Shown here one piece after another: positions 1 through 9,217 of a DNA stretch of 64,000 nucleotides; the first letter of the stretch is position 1, and the number at the start of each line of letters is the position of its first letter. Below the pieces are notes generated by a model. The model saw nothing but the letters and a program-made list of their open reading frames with translations, searched no databases and was not told where the DNA came from. The DNA is from Starkeya sp. ORNL1. GTDB lineage: Bacteria; Pseudomonadota; Alphaproteobacteria; Rhizobiales; Xanthobacteraceae. The stretch is from NCBI RefSeq assembly GCF_012971745.1, contig NZ_CP048834.1, positions 2,852,001 through 2,916,000 of the forward strand, written 5' to 3'. The translations under genes were made by a program, and so were the position numbers.

Positions 1-1037
1 CTGTCGCCCCGGTCCGGCTTTCAAGGGACGAACTGGCAGCCCTCGCCGTACGCGCCCTCGCAGCGCAAGGCATGCCGGAGCCGGATGCGATCGACGCGGC
101 GGAGATACTGGTGCTGGCCGATCTGTTCGGCGTCTCGACCCACGGCGTCGACCGCATCCCGGTCTATAGCGAGCGGCTGCGCATCGGCGGCATCAAGGCG
201 CTCCCGAGCGTCGCGGTCGAACGCAGCGCACCCTCGCTGCTGCGCGTCGACGGCGACAACGGCATCGGGCCGCTGATCGGCCGGCGCGCGCTGCGCGCCA
301 CCATGGAGCTGGCGCGCGAGACCGGGTTGGCCGCGGCCTTCGTGCGTGGCAGCAATCATTTCGGCCCGATCATCTCCTACGCGCACATCGCCGCCGCGGC
401 AGGCTTCGCCACCATCATCGCCACCAATGCAACGACGACGATTGCCCCCTCTGGCGGCAAGGAGGCGAAGCTCGGCAATAACCCCCTGGGGCTCGGCGTT
501 CCCAATCCGGGCGGCGATCCCGTGATCCTCGACATGGCCATGAGCGTGGTCGCCCGGGCCAAGGTCCGTCTCGCGGCGGACAAGGGCGAAGCCATTCCGC
601 CAAGCTGGGCCACCGACCGCGATGGGCGCCCGACCACTGATCCGACTGCCGCGCTCCATGGCTTCCTGCAACCGATCGGCGGCTACAAGGGCTATGGCCT
701 CGCCTTGATGGTCGATCTGTTCGCGGGATTGATGTCGGGTGCGGCCTATCTGAACCATGTGAGTTCATGGGCGGACGCACCCGAGGCGCCGCAGAATCTC
801 GGCCACATCTTCATCCTGTTCGACACCAACCGGTTGGGACGGCCGGATTGGCTCGGCCCGCTGGTCGAGGACTTCACCGCGATACTGCACGCCACGCCGC
901 CGGCCGATCCGGCCCGGCCGGTGCTGGTGCCGGGCGAGACCGAGTATCGCGCCTTCCATCAACGCAGCCGCGACGGCATCGAACTGCCCGCGGCATTGCA
1001 CGCCAAGCTGACGGCCCTCGCGGGCAAACGAAACTGA
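1..1037 (+). CDS. Ldh2-family malate/L-lactate-type dehydrogenase, 5' partial
   Basis: The reading frame is open from base 3 and the homologous N-terminus (VRLSRDELAALAVRAL) lies upstream of the first ATG at 72, so the gene begins before the window. The family is NAD(P)-dependent oxidoreductases acting on 2-hydroxy acids such as malate, lactate or ureidoglycolate. Visible family signatures are GVSTHGVDRIPVYSERL near the N-terminus, the NHFG segment (GSNHFGPIISYA), GNNPLGLGVP and IGGYKGYGLALMVD. It is followed 100 bp downstream by a TctB-TctA-TctC transporter set on the same strand, which suggests that it oxidises the imported hydroxy acid. The substrate cannot be read from the sequence. A second paralogue lies at 19606-20697. 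Confidence 0.9.
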   Translation, partial: VAPVRLSRDELAALAVRALAAQGMPEPDAIDAAEILVLADLFGVSTHGVDRIPVYSERLRIGGIKALPSVAVERSAPSLLRVDGDNGIGPLIGRRALRATMELARETGLAAAFVRGSNHFGPIISYAHIAAAAGFATIIATNATTTIAPSGGKEAKLGNNPLGLGVPNPGGDPVILDMAMSVVARAKVRLAADKGEAIPPSWATDRDGRPTTDPTAALHGFLQPIGGYKGYGLALMVDLFAGLMSGAAYLNHVSSWADAPEAPQNLGHIFILFDTNRLGRPDWLGPLVEDFTAILHATPPADPARPVLVPGETEYRAFHQRSRDGIELPAALHAKLTALAGKRN

Positions 1038-1138
1038 GTGGGTCACTCGGAACTGACATGCGGAGTATCTGACAATCCGGTTTGGCAGTGTCTCACGCCT
1101 GAGCGCCGGCCAAATCCTCAACGCTGGACAACGCCACA

Positions 1139-1594
1139 ATGACAACCAGCATTCTCAGGAACAAAGACTTTCTCGGCGGGTGCCTGCTGATCGCCATCGG
1201 CGCGGCCGCCGCCTTCATCGCGCGCGACTACAGCTTCGGCACGCCGCGCCAGATGGGGCCGGGCTTCCTGCCCACCACCCTGTCCTTCGTGCTGATGGGC
1301 CTCGGCCTCGCCATCGCGCTCAAGGCGGCGCGTACCGGCGAGTTGCTGGAGGGCGCCGGAGCGCTACGCCCGATCATCGTCGTGCTCGGCGGCGTCGTCC
1401 TGTTCTCGCAGACGCTGGAGCCGCTCGGCCTGGTGCTGTCGTCCTTCATCCTGGTGATGGTCGCCTGCGCCGCCCACACCCCGTTCCGCTTAAAGGAATC
1501 GCTGCTGCTGTCGGTCGGACTGACGGTCGGCGTGGTGGTGCTGTTCGCCTATGCGCTCGGCGTGCCGTTCTCCCTCTGGCCGTGGAGCGAGTGA
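1139..1594 (+). CDS. Tripartite tricarboxylate transporter TctB-family small membrane subunit
   Basis: This 151-residue protein has about four hydrophobic segments, which is the TctB size and topology. The family signature RQMGPGFLPTTLSFVLMGLG sits after the first membrane segment. TctB is the small inner-membrane subunit of a secondary transporter that works with a periplasmic binding protein (TctC) and a large channel subunit (TctA). Its TGA stop overlaps the ATG of the next gene (TGATG at 1592-1596), showing translational coupling to tctA. Order here is B-A-C, whereas the second set at 20.8 kb is C-B-A. Confidence 0.9.
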   Translation: MTTSILRNKDFLGGCLLIAIGAAAAFIARDYSFGTPRQMGPGFLPTTLSFVLMGLGLAIALKAARTGELLEGAGALRPIIVVLGGVVLFSQTLEPLGLVLSSFILVMVACAAHTPFRLKESLLLSVGLTVGVVVLFAYALGVPFSLWPWSE

Positions 1595-3099
1595 TGGACA
1601 TCTTTTCAAACCTCGCCCTCGGCTTCGAAGTCGCGCTCTCGCCCGAACGGCTGCTCTATTGCTTCGTCGGCGTGCTGCTCGGCACCTTCATCGGCGTGCT
1701 GCCCGGCGTCGGACCTCTGGTCACGATCAGCGTGCTGCTGCCGATCACCTATAATCTCGACCCCTCATCCTCGCTCATCATGCTCGCCGGCATCTATTAC
1801 GGCGCGCAGTATGGCGGCTCGACCACGGCGATCCTCGTCAATCTTCCCGGCGAGTCCTCCTCCGTGGTGACGTGCCTCGACGGCTACCAGATGGCCCGCC
1901 AGGGCCGCGCCGGGCCGGCACTGGCGATCGCCGCCATCGGCTCGTTCATCGCCGGCACGGCGTCGAACCTCGTCGTCGCGGCTTTCGCGCCCGCACTCGG
2001 CGCCTGGGCGCTCACCTTCGGCTCGCCGGAATATTTCTCGATCATGGTGCTGGGCCTGCTGACGGCGGCGGTCCTGGCGCACGGCTCGATCCTGAAATCG
2101 ATCAGCATGATCGTGCTCGGCCTGCTGCTCGGTCTGTCCGGCACCGACGTCACCTCCGGCACCTACCGCTTCACCTTCGGCATAGCGGAACTCAGCGACG
2201 GTCTGGACTTCGTGGTCATCGCCATGGGGGTGTTCGGCCTCGCCGACATCATCGCCAATATCCAGCGGCCGGAGACGCGCGAGATCTTCTCCGCGAAGAT
2301 CAGCAACCTGATGCCGAGCCGGGCGGACCTCAAGGCGAGCGCGGCACCGATCGCGCGGGGCACCCTGCTCGGCTCGGTCCTCGGCATCCTGCCGGGCACC
2401 GGAACGACCATCAGCTCGTTCCTGTCCTATGCGCTCGAGAAAAAGGTCTCGCGTCATCCCGAACGCTTCGGGAAAGGCGCGATCGAAGGCGTGGCAGGGC
2501 CGGAATCGGCCAACAATGCCGCGGCCCAGACCGCCTTCATCCCGACGCTGACGCTCGGCATCCCGCACAACGGCACCATGGCGCTGATGCTCGGCGCGCT
2601 GACCATGTTCGGCATCTCTCCCGGTCCACAAGTGATGACCTCGCACCCCGATCTGTTCTGGGGCCTCGTCGCCTCGATGTGGATCGGCAATCTGATGCTG
2701 GTGATCCTCAACCTGCCCTTGCTCGGCATCTGGGTGAAGATGCTCGCCGTGCCCTACCGGCTGCTCTATCCGGCCATCGTCATCCTCTCCTGCATCGGCG
2801 TCTACACGCTGAACAACAGCTCGGTCTCGATCCTGTTGCTCGCCGTCTTCGGGCTGGTCGGGCTCATCCTGGTGAAGCTCGATTTCGAACCGGCCCCGCT
2901 GCTGCTCGGCTTCATCCTCGGGCCGATGATGGAAGAGAATCTGCGCCGCTCGATGGTGCTCTCCAAGGGCGATCCGACGATCTTCCTGACCCGGCCGCTG
3001 AGCCTGACGGTTCTCCTGATCTCGGCGGCGCTGCTGGGCTCGATGCTGATCCCGATGATCCGCCACAAGAAGGAGGAAGCGATCGCGAGCGACGCGTGA
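1594..3099 (+). CDS. Tripartite tricarboxylate transporter TctA-family large permease
   Basis: The 501-residue polytopic membrane protein is typical TctA length. I chose the ATG at 1594, which overlaps the tctB stop, because the frame open upstream from 1180 is only read-through across tctB. Two internally repeated glycine/proline signatures mark the two halves of the fold: GVLPGVGPLVTI near residue 34 and GILPGTGTTISS near residue 264. Family blocks such as GIYYGAQYGGSTTAILVN and EGVAGPESANNAAAQ are clear. It is known to form the substrate path of the TTT transporter, driven by the ion gradient. Substrate is unknown; TTT members carry citrate, tartrate, phthalate-like aromatics and others. 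Confidence 0.95.
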   Translation: MDIFSNLALGFEVALSPERLLYCFVGVLLGTFIGVLPGVGPLVTISVLLPITYNLDPSSSLIMLAGIYYGAQYGGSTTAILVNLPGESSSVVTCLDGYQMARQGRAGPALAIAAIGSFIAGTASNLVVAAFAPALGAWALTFGSPEYFSIMVLGLLTAAVLAHGSILKSISMIVLGLLLGLSGTDVTSGTYRFTFGIAELSDGLDFVVIAMGVFGLADIIANIQRPETREIFSAKISNLMPSRADLKASAAPIARGTLLGSVLGILPGTGTTISSFLSYALEKKVSRHPERFGKGAIEGVAGPESANNAAAQTAFIPTLTLGIPHNGTMALMLGALTMFGISPGPQVMTSHPDLFWGLVASMWIGNLMLVILNLPLLGIWVKMLAVPYRLLYPAIVILSCIGVYTLNNSSVSILLLAVFGLVGLILVKLDFEPAPLLLGFILGPMMEENLRRSMVLSKGDPTIFLTRPLSLTVLLISAALLGSMLIPMIRHKKEEAIASDA

Positions 3100-3143
3100 C
3101 CATGGACGCCTGAACCAACAGCAAAGAAACAAGGGAGGAACAT

Positions 3144-4112
3144 ATGCTCAAGCTGAAATCACTCGCCATTGCCCTGCTCGTCGCGCTGGCATTGCCCGCG
3201 GCGGCGCAGACCAACTATCCCGACAAGCCGATCCGCCTGGTGCTGCCGTTCCCGCCCGGAGGCGGCACCGACGGCATTGCCCGGGTCGTCGGCGATGCCC
3301 TCGGCAAGCGCCTCGGGCAGCAGATCCTGATCGACAACCGCCCGGGCGCCGGCGGCAACATCGCGTCCGATCTCGTCGCCAAGGCGGCGCCGAATGGCTA
3401 CACGCTGCTCATGGGCTTCAGCACCGCGCTGACGGTCAATCCGGGGCTCTATCCGAACCTGTCCTTCAACGTCCAGAAGGACTTTGTCCCGATCACCGAG
3501 CTGGCCGACGGGCAGTATATACTGGTGGTTCACCCGGACGTTCCGGTAAAATCGGTGGCGGAACTCATCGCCTACGCCAAGGCCAATCCCGGCAAGCTCA
3601 ACTTCGCCTCCGGCGGAACCGGCAGCCCGCTGCATCTCGCGGGCGAGTTGTTCAAGGCTACTGCCGGGGTGAACCTCACCCATCTCGCCTATAAGGGTGG
3701 CGGCCCGGCGGCGACGGCGGTGCTCGGCAACGAGGCCCAGGTGCTGTTCGGCAGCGTCGCCGCCACGCTCCCGCAGATCCAGGCCGGCAAGCTCAGGGCG
3801 CTGGCGACGACCGGGCTCGAGCGGCTGCCGCAGCTTCCGGACGTCCCGACGCTGGATGAGAGCGGCCTGAAAGGGTTCGAGGTGACCACGTGGTACGGCT
3901 TCCTCGCGCCTACGGGGACGCCGCAGCCGATCCTGACCAAGCTCCATGACGAAACCGTCGCGGTGCTGCAGGAGCAGAAGGTCAAGGACGGCCTCGCGCT
4001 TCTCGGGCTTGAGCCCGTCGGCGGCACGCCGCAGGCCTTCGCCGAGCTGATCGCGCGCGAGACCGCCTCCTGGACCAAGATCATCAAGGAAGCCGGCATC
4101 AAGCCGGAGTGA
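3144..4112 (+). CDS. Periplasmic solute-binding protein of the TTT family (Bug/TctC)
   Basis: The 322-residue protein starts with a clear Sec signal peptide (hydrophobic core LAIALLVALALPAAA, cleavage after AQ near residue 22). Then comes the family start YPDKPIRLVLPFPPGGGTD and the loop YKGGGPAATAVLGNE. The ATG has a strong site GGGAGGAA 5 bp upstream. Bug proteins bind carboxylates in the periplasm and deliver them to the TctA/TctB complex encoded immediately upstream. It ends the B-A-C operon; the next gene is convergent. The ligand is not predictable from sequence alone. Confidence 0.93.
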   Translation: MLKLKSLAIALLVALALPAAAQTNYPDKPIRLVLPFPPGGGTDGIARVVGDALGKRLGQQILIDNRPGAGGNIASDLVAKAAPNGYTLLMGFSTALTVNPGLYPNLSFNVQKDFVPITELADGQYILVVHPDVPVKSVAELIAYAKANPGKLNFASGGTGSPLHLAGELFKATAGVNLTHLAYKGGGPAATAVLGNEAQVLFGSVAATLPQIQAGKLRALATTGLERLPQLPDVPTLDESGLKGFEVTTWYGFLAPTGTPQPILTKLHDETVAVLQEQKVKDGLALLGLEPVGGTPQAFAELIARETASWTKIIKEAGIKPE

Positions 4113-4147
4113 GGCGACTGCAGCGGAAATGGCTCGTTTTTACCGTC

Positions 4148-4170
4148 ATGGCCGGGCTTGTCCCGGCCAT
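4148..4170. repeat. Dispersed palindromic repeat, possible bidirectional terminator
   Basis: A 9-bp perfect stem ATGGCCGGG / CCCGGCCAT is separated by CTTGT. It lies between two convergent genes (TctC and DUF1254). Sequences of this form are recognised as dispersed repeats in Bradyrhizobium-type genomes; a terminator role is inferred from position only. Confidence 0.55.
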
Positions 4171-4331
4171 CTCGGCCTCTGATGCACTGTCCGGAATCGA
4201 GATCCCGGCCGCAAGGCGGGTGTCACCGGAGACCGACAATTGCTCGCCGTCGCGATCTGAAGGTCTGACCAGGCGCCTTGAGTGGAGAGTCACCGCTGCT
4301 TGCCGGACCAAACGGACGAGGCTGATACCTT

Positions 4332-5345
4332 CTACGATGCAGGCTGCGCTTCCGGCATCTTCCAGGTGCCGTTCAGGATCGCGGCTCGGGGACGGTAGAG
4401 CCGAAATGTGTAATTCCACCCTTGCGTAATCGGCAGGCAATTCGCGATCTTGCCGTCGCAACCGCCGAACTGGATGTCGATCGCACCATCAGCGCTCTTC
4501 TTGCCGGTAATGCTGTTGACCGAATAGGCGTCGTAGTCGTTCTTCTCGAAGAAGCCCTTGTCGTTGTAAACGCTGATGGACCAGAAAGCGTCGACGGGGA
4601 CATCCTTGACCCTGAGCTTGTAGACCGTCTTGCCGTCGTTTTTGGCCGGGGTCACCGACGGGTAGGAGGCATCCTTGTCGGGGTTGCCGCCCCAGCCGGC
4701 TGCCGTTCCGATCAGGTGCATGACCGGATCGACCTTTCCCTTCGGACCGAAAGCGTTGGTGAAGCTGCCCGATGCGGCGGACAGCGCTTCGAGCGCGTCA
4801 CGGATCTTCTTCTGTTGAGCCAGGTCCCAGTTCGGGGCCTCGAACTTGCCGACCGACTTCTGCTGCACCTTCAGCGCATCTTGCAAAGCGTGAACCTGCG
4901 CGAGGTCCCTGGTGTCGTTGGGATCGACAAGGATACGGACCGCAACGAACACATAGCGAGTGCCGACCTTATCCCTGGTGAGCGTCGTACGGCCCGGCTT
5001 GTAGACCACCATCGGGGTGTAATGGTCTTCGTTGATGATCTGCATCGAGATGAAGCGCTTGCCGGCATCGGGAAGGGTTATGGTCACCGGGCCGGCGTCG
5101 AGGTCGAAGAGCGCCTGCGAATAGAGCGTATCCCGGTTCATCCGGACCACAGGCTGCTTGTCGATCGGCGTCGGCGTCCGGTTATGGACGAACTTGCCGA
5201 GGCCACCTGCGTCGACCGTTTTGCTCATATAGAAATCGGTCTCGGCTCGCTTGAAGTTGTCGACGTTGACAGGAGCCGGCTGTGAGGACGCCGCGCAAGG
5301 CGCGAGAACCAGGAAACTCAGGCTGTAGACCAAAATTATTCGCAT
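4332..5345 (-). CDS. Exported DUF1254/DUF1214 domain protein
   Basis: The 337-residue product starts with a signal peptide (IILVYSLSFLVLAPCAASS). I chose the ATG at 5345 rather than an ATG five codons upstream because GAGGTG lies 8 bp before it. A DUF1254 domain follows (VRMNRDTLYSQALFDLDAGP, then QIINEDHYTPMV) and a C-terminal DUF1214 domain (DVPVDAFWSISVYNDKGFF, then NYTFRLYRPR). Proteins with this pair are widespread in alphaproteobacteria and their activity is not established. It is convergent with the TctC gene and co-directional with the acid phosphatase upstream, 128 bp away. Confidence 0.88.
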   Translation of the reverse strand: MRIILVYSLSFLVLAPCAASSQPAPVNVDNFKRAETDFYMSKTVDAGGLGKFVHNRTPTPIDKQPVVRMNRDTLYSQALFDLDAGPVTITLPDAGKRFISMQIINEDHYTPMVVYKPGRTTLTRDKVGTRYVFVAVRILVDPNDTRDLAQVHALQDALKVQQKSVGKFEAPNWDLAQQKKIRDALEALSAASGSFTNAFGPKGKVDPVMHLIGTAAGWGGNPDKDASYPSVTPAKNDGKTVYKLRVKDVPVDAFWSISVYNDKGFFEKNDYDAYSVNSITGKKSADGAIDIQFGGCDGKIANCLPITQGWNYTFRLYRPRAAILNGTWKMPEAQPAS

Positions 5346-5473
5346 TGAACGGCACCTCATTGGCGTCTTTGATTCATTTGCTCATCGGGGCAAGATCGAA
5401 TGGGTCCGCGCCCGTGCTTCGGCTGATCGTCAGCTGTGATCCGCCTAGCAAGGAATGCCCGGTGCCGGGCCCG

Positions 5474-6307
5474 TTACCGTGCGGACAGTGCAGCAGCCTC
5501 CGCGGCGCATTCGGCGACCGAGGGCACCGACTTCGCCTTCGCGTCTTCGACTTCCGCTTTGGCGGCCTGGAGGTCGGCGAGGAAAGTCGGTTCGGTTTGC
5601 AGCCGTGCGACCGTCGCCGCGCCCATGATCCGCCCGGCATCGACGTCGCTCTGCCAATGCGCGTCGCAAATGACGCGGCTCTGCCCGAATTCGAGGCCGC
5701 GCTTCAGCAGGGCATCCGCGCGCTCGGGATTGATCTGCGCGAAGACGAGAGCCCAGCCCCAGCCCGCAGCCGTGTGCCCGGACGGGTAGGAGCCGTCCTC
5801 GCGCAGGATCGCCTCCTGATCCGCCCGACAGGTCGCTTCGTTGTGAACCACGAAAGGGCGGACCCGGTTGTACCTGTTCTTCACGCCATAGGTGGAGAGG
5901 CCGAAATCCGACAGCATCTTCTGCATCATCGCGTAGAGGCGCGGGGTCTGCTCGCTGTCGATCCGGACACCCATCGCGCAGGAGAAATTGTCGGCGGCCT
6001 GCGGAAAGGCGAGATCGGCGTCGGTACGGGCGAGCTTCCAGCGCTCGGTGTTTCGTAATGGGATCGTCGCCCTGCGTGCTTCCTCGTCCCGGGCCAGCGC
6101 GGCGGAATTCGCCTCGGGCGGCGGGCCGAGCAGGACCAGACTGTTCGGCAGGTCGGACCGCTTCAGATAGCCCGGAGCGATCTTGAAATGCGGGTCGGTG
6201 ACATTGGGCTGGGCTTCGCCCGCCTGCGCCACGGCCTGCCCGCAGAATGCGAGCAGCGCAAGCAGGGAAACATGGGCGGCCCGCAGCGTGGTCCCGGTCC
6301 TCGACAT
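5474..6307 (-). CDS. Class A non-specific acid phosphatase (PAP2 superfamily)
   Basis: A 277-residue exported protein: signal peptide residues 1-28 (LLALLAFCGQAVAQA), then the three-part phosphatase signature. The K-x6-RP part is at 143-151 (KNRYNRVRP), PSGH at 175-178 and SR-x5-H-x3-D at 210-221 (SRVICDAHWQSD). The histidines 178 and 217 are the expected catalytic residues. It should hydrolyse phosphomonoesters in the periplasm. ATG 6307 was chosen for AAGGA 7 bp upstream; an ATG at 6325 would add six residues. The nearest neighbour on the same strand is the DUF1254 gene. Confidence 0.9.
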   Translation of the reverse strand: MSRTGTTLRAAHVSLLALLAFCGQAVAQAGEAQPNVTDPHFKIAPGYLKRSDLPNSLVLLGPPPEANSAALARDEEARRATIPLRNTERWKLARTDADLAFPQAADNFSCAMGVRIDSEQTPRLYAMMQKMLSDFGLSTYGVKNRYNRVRPFVVHNEATCRADQEAILREDGSYPSGHTAAGWGWALVFAQINPERADALLKRGLEFGQSRVICDAHWQSDVDAGRIMGAATVARLQTEPTFLADLQAAKAEVEDAKAKSVPSVAECAAEAAALSAR

Positions 6308-6682
6308 TCCCAGTCCTTTCAACATGGCCAAACTCATGAAGGCCCCGGTCAGAACCGATATGAGCCGCGACGGCGGGCCCGTGCCGGGTCACGTCGTACG
6401 AGAACCCGCCCTGCGATAATCGACATGGAGCGCCCGGTAGCCGGCTTTCAACGTCCCTGCCCTGCCGGTCCCACCGGCATGCGCGAGCGTTCCGGTTCGC
6501 TGCCGTACGCGATCGCAGCCCGATCGGCCGGCGAATGTCTTTGTGAGCATTTCGCGCACGGCCCGCCTGCCCGTCTTGCCATTTCGCGCCAATCACGCGC
6601 AGCTGTTTCCCCCCGCCGGTCGCGAATCCTCCGAGATTCGGCTCTGTGAAAAGCGTCAACGCGGTGATCGCGGCGAGGTCCG
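6308..6682. other. Intergenic region between divergent phosphatase and AraC genes
   Basis: 375 bp separate two divergent starts. Open frames here are uninterrupted in several phases but have no recognisable protein character. It should hold promoters for both genes; I could not assign -35/-10 elements with confidence. Confidence 0.4.
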
Positions 6683-7684
6683 ATGGCTGATATCCCTTTG
6701 ACGCGCGGCCAGTTCCTGCTGCCCTTCGTCAGCATCCTCGACGATATCGGCGCCCCCACGGAGACGCTCCTGGAGCGATCCCGGCTGCCATCGTCCCTGG
6801 CCGAAAAGAGCGACCTCTATTTGCCGCTCCTGCCGGCGCTGCGCTTCGTCGAAACCGCGCAAAGAGCCCAGGGCATCGCGGATTTCGGCTTTCTCGCTGC
6901 CCAGCGGCTGCATTTCTCCCATATGAGGGAAAAGACACGGGCCCTGATCGCGCATTCACCCACGCTGCTCGTCGCGCTCCGGCACGCCTGCTATTGGGCG
7001 TCGCGGGAAGACACGATTCTGAGCATGTGGATCGAACACGCCGCCGATCATGTGCGGGTCTGCAGCCGGCTCGCCGGCACGGGCGGACTGCTGCATCTGA
7101 AATACGCGCAATGGATCCAGAATATTTTCTCGATCTACATTATCCGGCAATTCGCAGGGCCCGACTGGATGCCCACGGCGATCGCCTTCGAATCGTCTTA
7201 TGCGCCGAGCCCGGCCACGCGGTCCTGCTGGCCGAATGTGCGGTTTCTGTCGGGCCAGCATGCCGCCTGGATCAGCCTGCCGATCGCGCTCCTTAGCCTC
7301 CCCAACCGTTCGACCACCTCTTTTGCGCCGCCGCGCGACAATGAGGACGGTCCTTCCGCCTACGACATCGTCGATCTGCTCAAGCTCATGTTGCCGGCCT
7401 ATCTGGATGAGGGAACAACGGCTCTTGCCGACGTCGCCGAGATCGCGGGCGTCAGCACGCGGACGCTTCAACGCAAGCTCGCCCATGTCGGACTGTCCTA
7501 TTCGGACATACTCGACACCGTCAGGTACGAGAATGCGAGCCGGCTGCTGCGCGACACCGATTGCAGGATCATCGACGTCGCCTTTTCCTCAGGCTATGCC
7601 GACCCTGCGCATTTCAGCCGCGCTTTCCGACGTATCTCAGGCGTGACGCCGCGACAGTTTCGTGAGCAATCGCGGCGCGGCTAA
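6683..7684 (+). CDS. AraC-family transcriptional regulator
   Basis: 333 residues with the layout of the OruR/ArgR-type AraC branch: an N-terminal ligand-sensing domain of about 200 residues (from PLTRGQFLLPFVSILDDIG) and a C-terminal pair of helix-turn-helix motifs. The first HTH reads LADVAEIAGVSTRTLQRKLA and the second is in DVAFSSGYADPAHFSRAFRR, ending GVTPRQFREQ, the usual family tail. It is divergent from the acid phosphatase and convergent with the MmgE/PrpD genes, so its target may be either. The inducer is unknown. Confidence 0.92.
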   Translation: MADIPLTRGQFLLPFVSILDDIGAPTETLLERSRLPSSLAEKSDLYLPLLPALRFVETAQRAQGIADFGFLAAQRLHFSHMREKTRALIAHSPTLLVALRHACYWASREDTILSMWIEHAADHVRVCSRLAGTGGLLHLKYAQWIQNIFSIYIIRQFAGPDWMPTAIAFESSYAPSPATRSCWPNVRFLSGQHAAWISLPIALLSLPNRSTTSFAPPRDNEDGPSAYDIVDLLKLMLPAYLDEGTTALADVAEIAGVSTRTLQRKLAHVGLSYSDILDTVRYENASRLLRDTDCRIIDVAFSSGYADPAHFSRAFRRISGVTPRQFREQSRRG

Positions 7685-7777
7685 GCGTATTTCGCCTCGC
7701 GCCACCGACCGCCCAACCGACTGCTTGAACCGGGATAAGCGGGATGACGGTCCGGTTTGGGATTCCGCCTCCGGCTC

Positions 7778-9181
7778 TCAGCGACCGAGGCAGGCGGTGA
7801 GGTCCGCGGTGTCCGGCAGATCGTCCAGGCGCCAGACGATGTCCACGATCCGCTGCGCCTTGTCGGTTGGCCAGTCGGCATAGGCGCAGCAATCCAGGAA
7901 CTTCGCGACGACTTCATCGTCGCTCATCGGGTTGGACTGGCTGCCCTTGCCATAGTCGCGGCGGTCCGAAACTACGGTGCCGTCGTCGAGTTCGAGCTCG
8001 CCGAAAGTGGTCACGATCGAATAGCCCGCCGCACGGGCCTCCGCCTCGCTGAAGGTCTGGTAGTCGATCAGCTCGATGAGCCGCTGGATCGGGGCGCTTT
8101 CCACATATTCATCGGTGAAGTCACGCAGGCCCAGCCGCCGGTCCTGCAGCAGCGCAGCGATGCAGAACTCCAGGCTGAACTTGCCCTCAAGCTCGGTCTT
8201 CGGCCGATGATGCAGCAGCGTGCGATGGATGTTCTCGCTGGTCCGCACCATGATCCTGCGCACCTTGGCGGGATCGATGTCGTACCGGGTGGCGAGATCG
8301 AGGAAAACGGTCATGGCCGGGTGGCCGAGGCTCCCGGTCGGCCACGGCTTCAGCCAGATGCCGCGATCGACGAACGACCAGGGAGCGCCAAGACGGCCGA
8401 CGATCCGCTCCGGCTGCCAGCCCCCGCCATAGGCCTGGAAGAAGCCGCGCTTCGCTTCCAGTATGATCGGCGACGCGGTGAAGCCGGCCGCCGTGAGATC
8501 GTAGGCGACGATCCCGCCCTCGGCAGAGCGGCCCGCATGGTACGGCTTCGTCATGGTGCCGAAGTTTTCCTGCAAGCCGGCGGCGGAGCTTGCCGCGATG
8601 CCGAGCGCGGTACCGATCGTGGCCGCGGGAGCGCCTTCGAACACCGAAACGGCGACCGCGGCACCGAGCAGGCCGCATGTCCCGGTGGAGTGGAAGCCGT
8701 TCAATATGTGTTCCGGAGCGGTGGCGTCGAACAGCTTGCACGCCACCTCGACGCCGACCTGGTAGGCATGCAGCAGCTCCCGGCCGCTGCGCATGCGGCC
8801 GGAAGTCTCCGCCTTGGCCAGCAAGGCCGAGAGCACCGGCGCGGTCGGGTGGATGCCCTGGAACTTGCCGGTGGCCGCCTGCATCGTGTCGTCATAATCG
8901 TCGGCATGGGTCGCCGTGCCGTTGGCCAGAGCGGCGAAGCGGGCTGGAAGCCGCTGCGCCGTTCCGATCACCGTCGCGCCCTGCGCCGGGAGGCCGAGGC
9001 CGGCGAGGTAGCCTTGCAGCACCTCGCAGGTCGGCGTGATCGCGCCGACGATCGCCGGCCCGAGCGCATCGAGGATCGACTTCCTGCCGAGGTGGTTCAC
9101 CTCGGCAGGAATGTCCCCGAATGTCGTGCCGACGGCGAAGTCGGCCACGGCCGCGGTCAAGCCGCGGGAAACATCGGTCAT
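7778..9181 (-). CDS. MmgE/PrpD family protein (2-methylcitrate dehydratase-like), copy 1
   Basis: 467 residues, normal for the family, which includes 2-methylcitrate dehydratase (PrpD) and cis-aconitate decarboxylase-like enzymes. Family segments include ATHADDYDDT, HPTAPVLSALLA, FHSTGTCGLLGAAVA, MTKPYHAGRSAEGG and SEFC-like LEFCIAALL. The ATG has GGGAGG 8 bp upstream. It lies 36 bp downstream of a second family member on the same strand (9218-10615), so the two form an operon. Its substrate is probably a hydroxy-tricarboxylate or related dehydration substrate, but this is inference from the family and the neighbouring transporters. Confidence 0.9.
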   Translation of the reverse strand: MTDVSRGLTAAVADFAVGTTFGDIPAEVNHLGRKSILDALGPAIVGAITPTCEVLQGYLAGLGLPAQGATVIGTAQRLPARFAALANGTATHADDYDDTMQAATGKFQGIHPTAPVLSALLAKAETSGRMRSGRELLHAYQVGVEVACKLFDATAPEHILNGFHSTGTCGLLGAAVAVSVFEGAPAATIGTALGIAASSAAGLQENFGTMTKPYHAGRSAEGGIVAYDLTAAGFTASPIILEAKRGFFQAYGGGWQPERIVGRLGAPWSFVDRGIWLKPWPTGSLGHPAMTVFLDLATRYDIDPAKVRRIMVRTSENIHRTLLHHRPKTELEGKFSLEFCIAALLQDRRLGLRDFTDEYVESAPIQRLIELIDYQTFSEAEARAAGYSIVTTFGELELDDGTVVSDRRDYGKGSQSNPMSDDEVVAKFLDCCAYADWPTDKAQRIVDIVWRLDDLPDTADLTACLGR

Positions 9182-9217
9182 GTCAGCCTCCCGGCGTCTG
9201 GTGGTGGCCGGTGCGGC

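Noticed and set aside
1765..3132. 455-codon minus-strand frame opposite TctA
   Set aside because: It is a charged, repetitive shadow of the permease gene, which has clear family signatures on the other strand.
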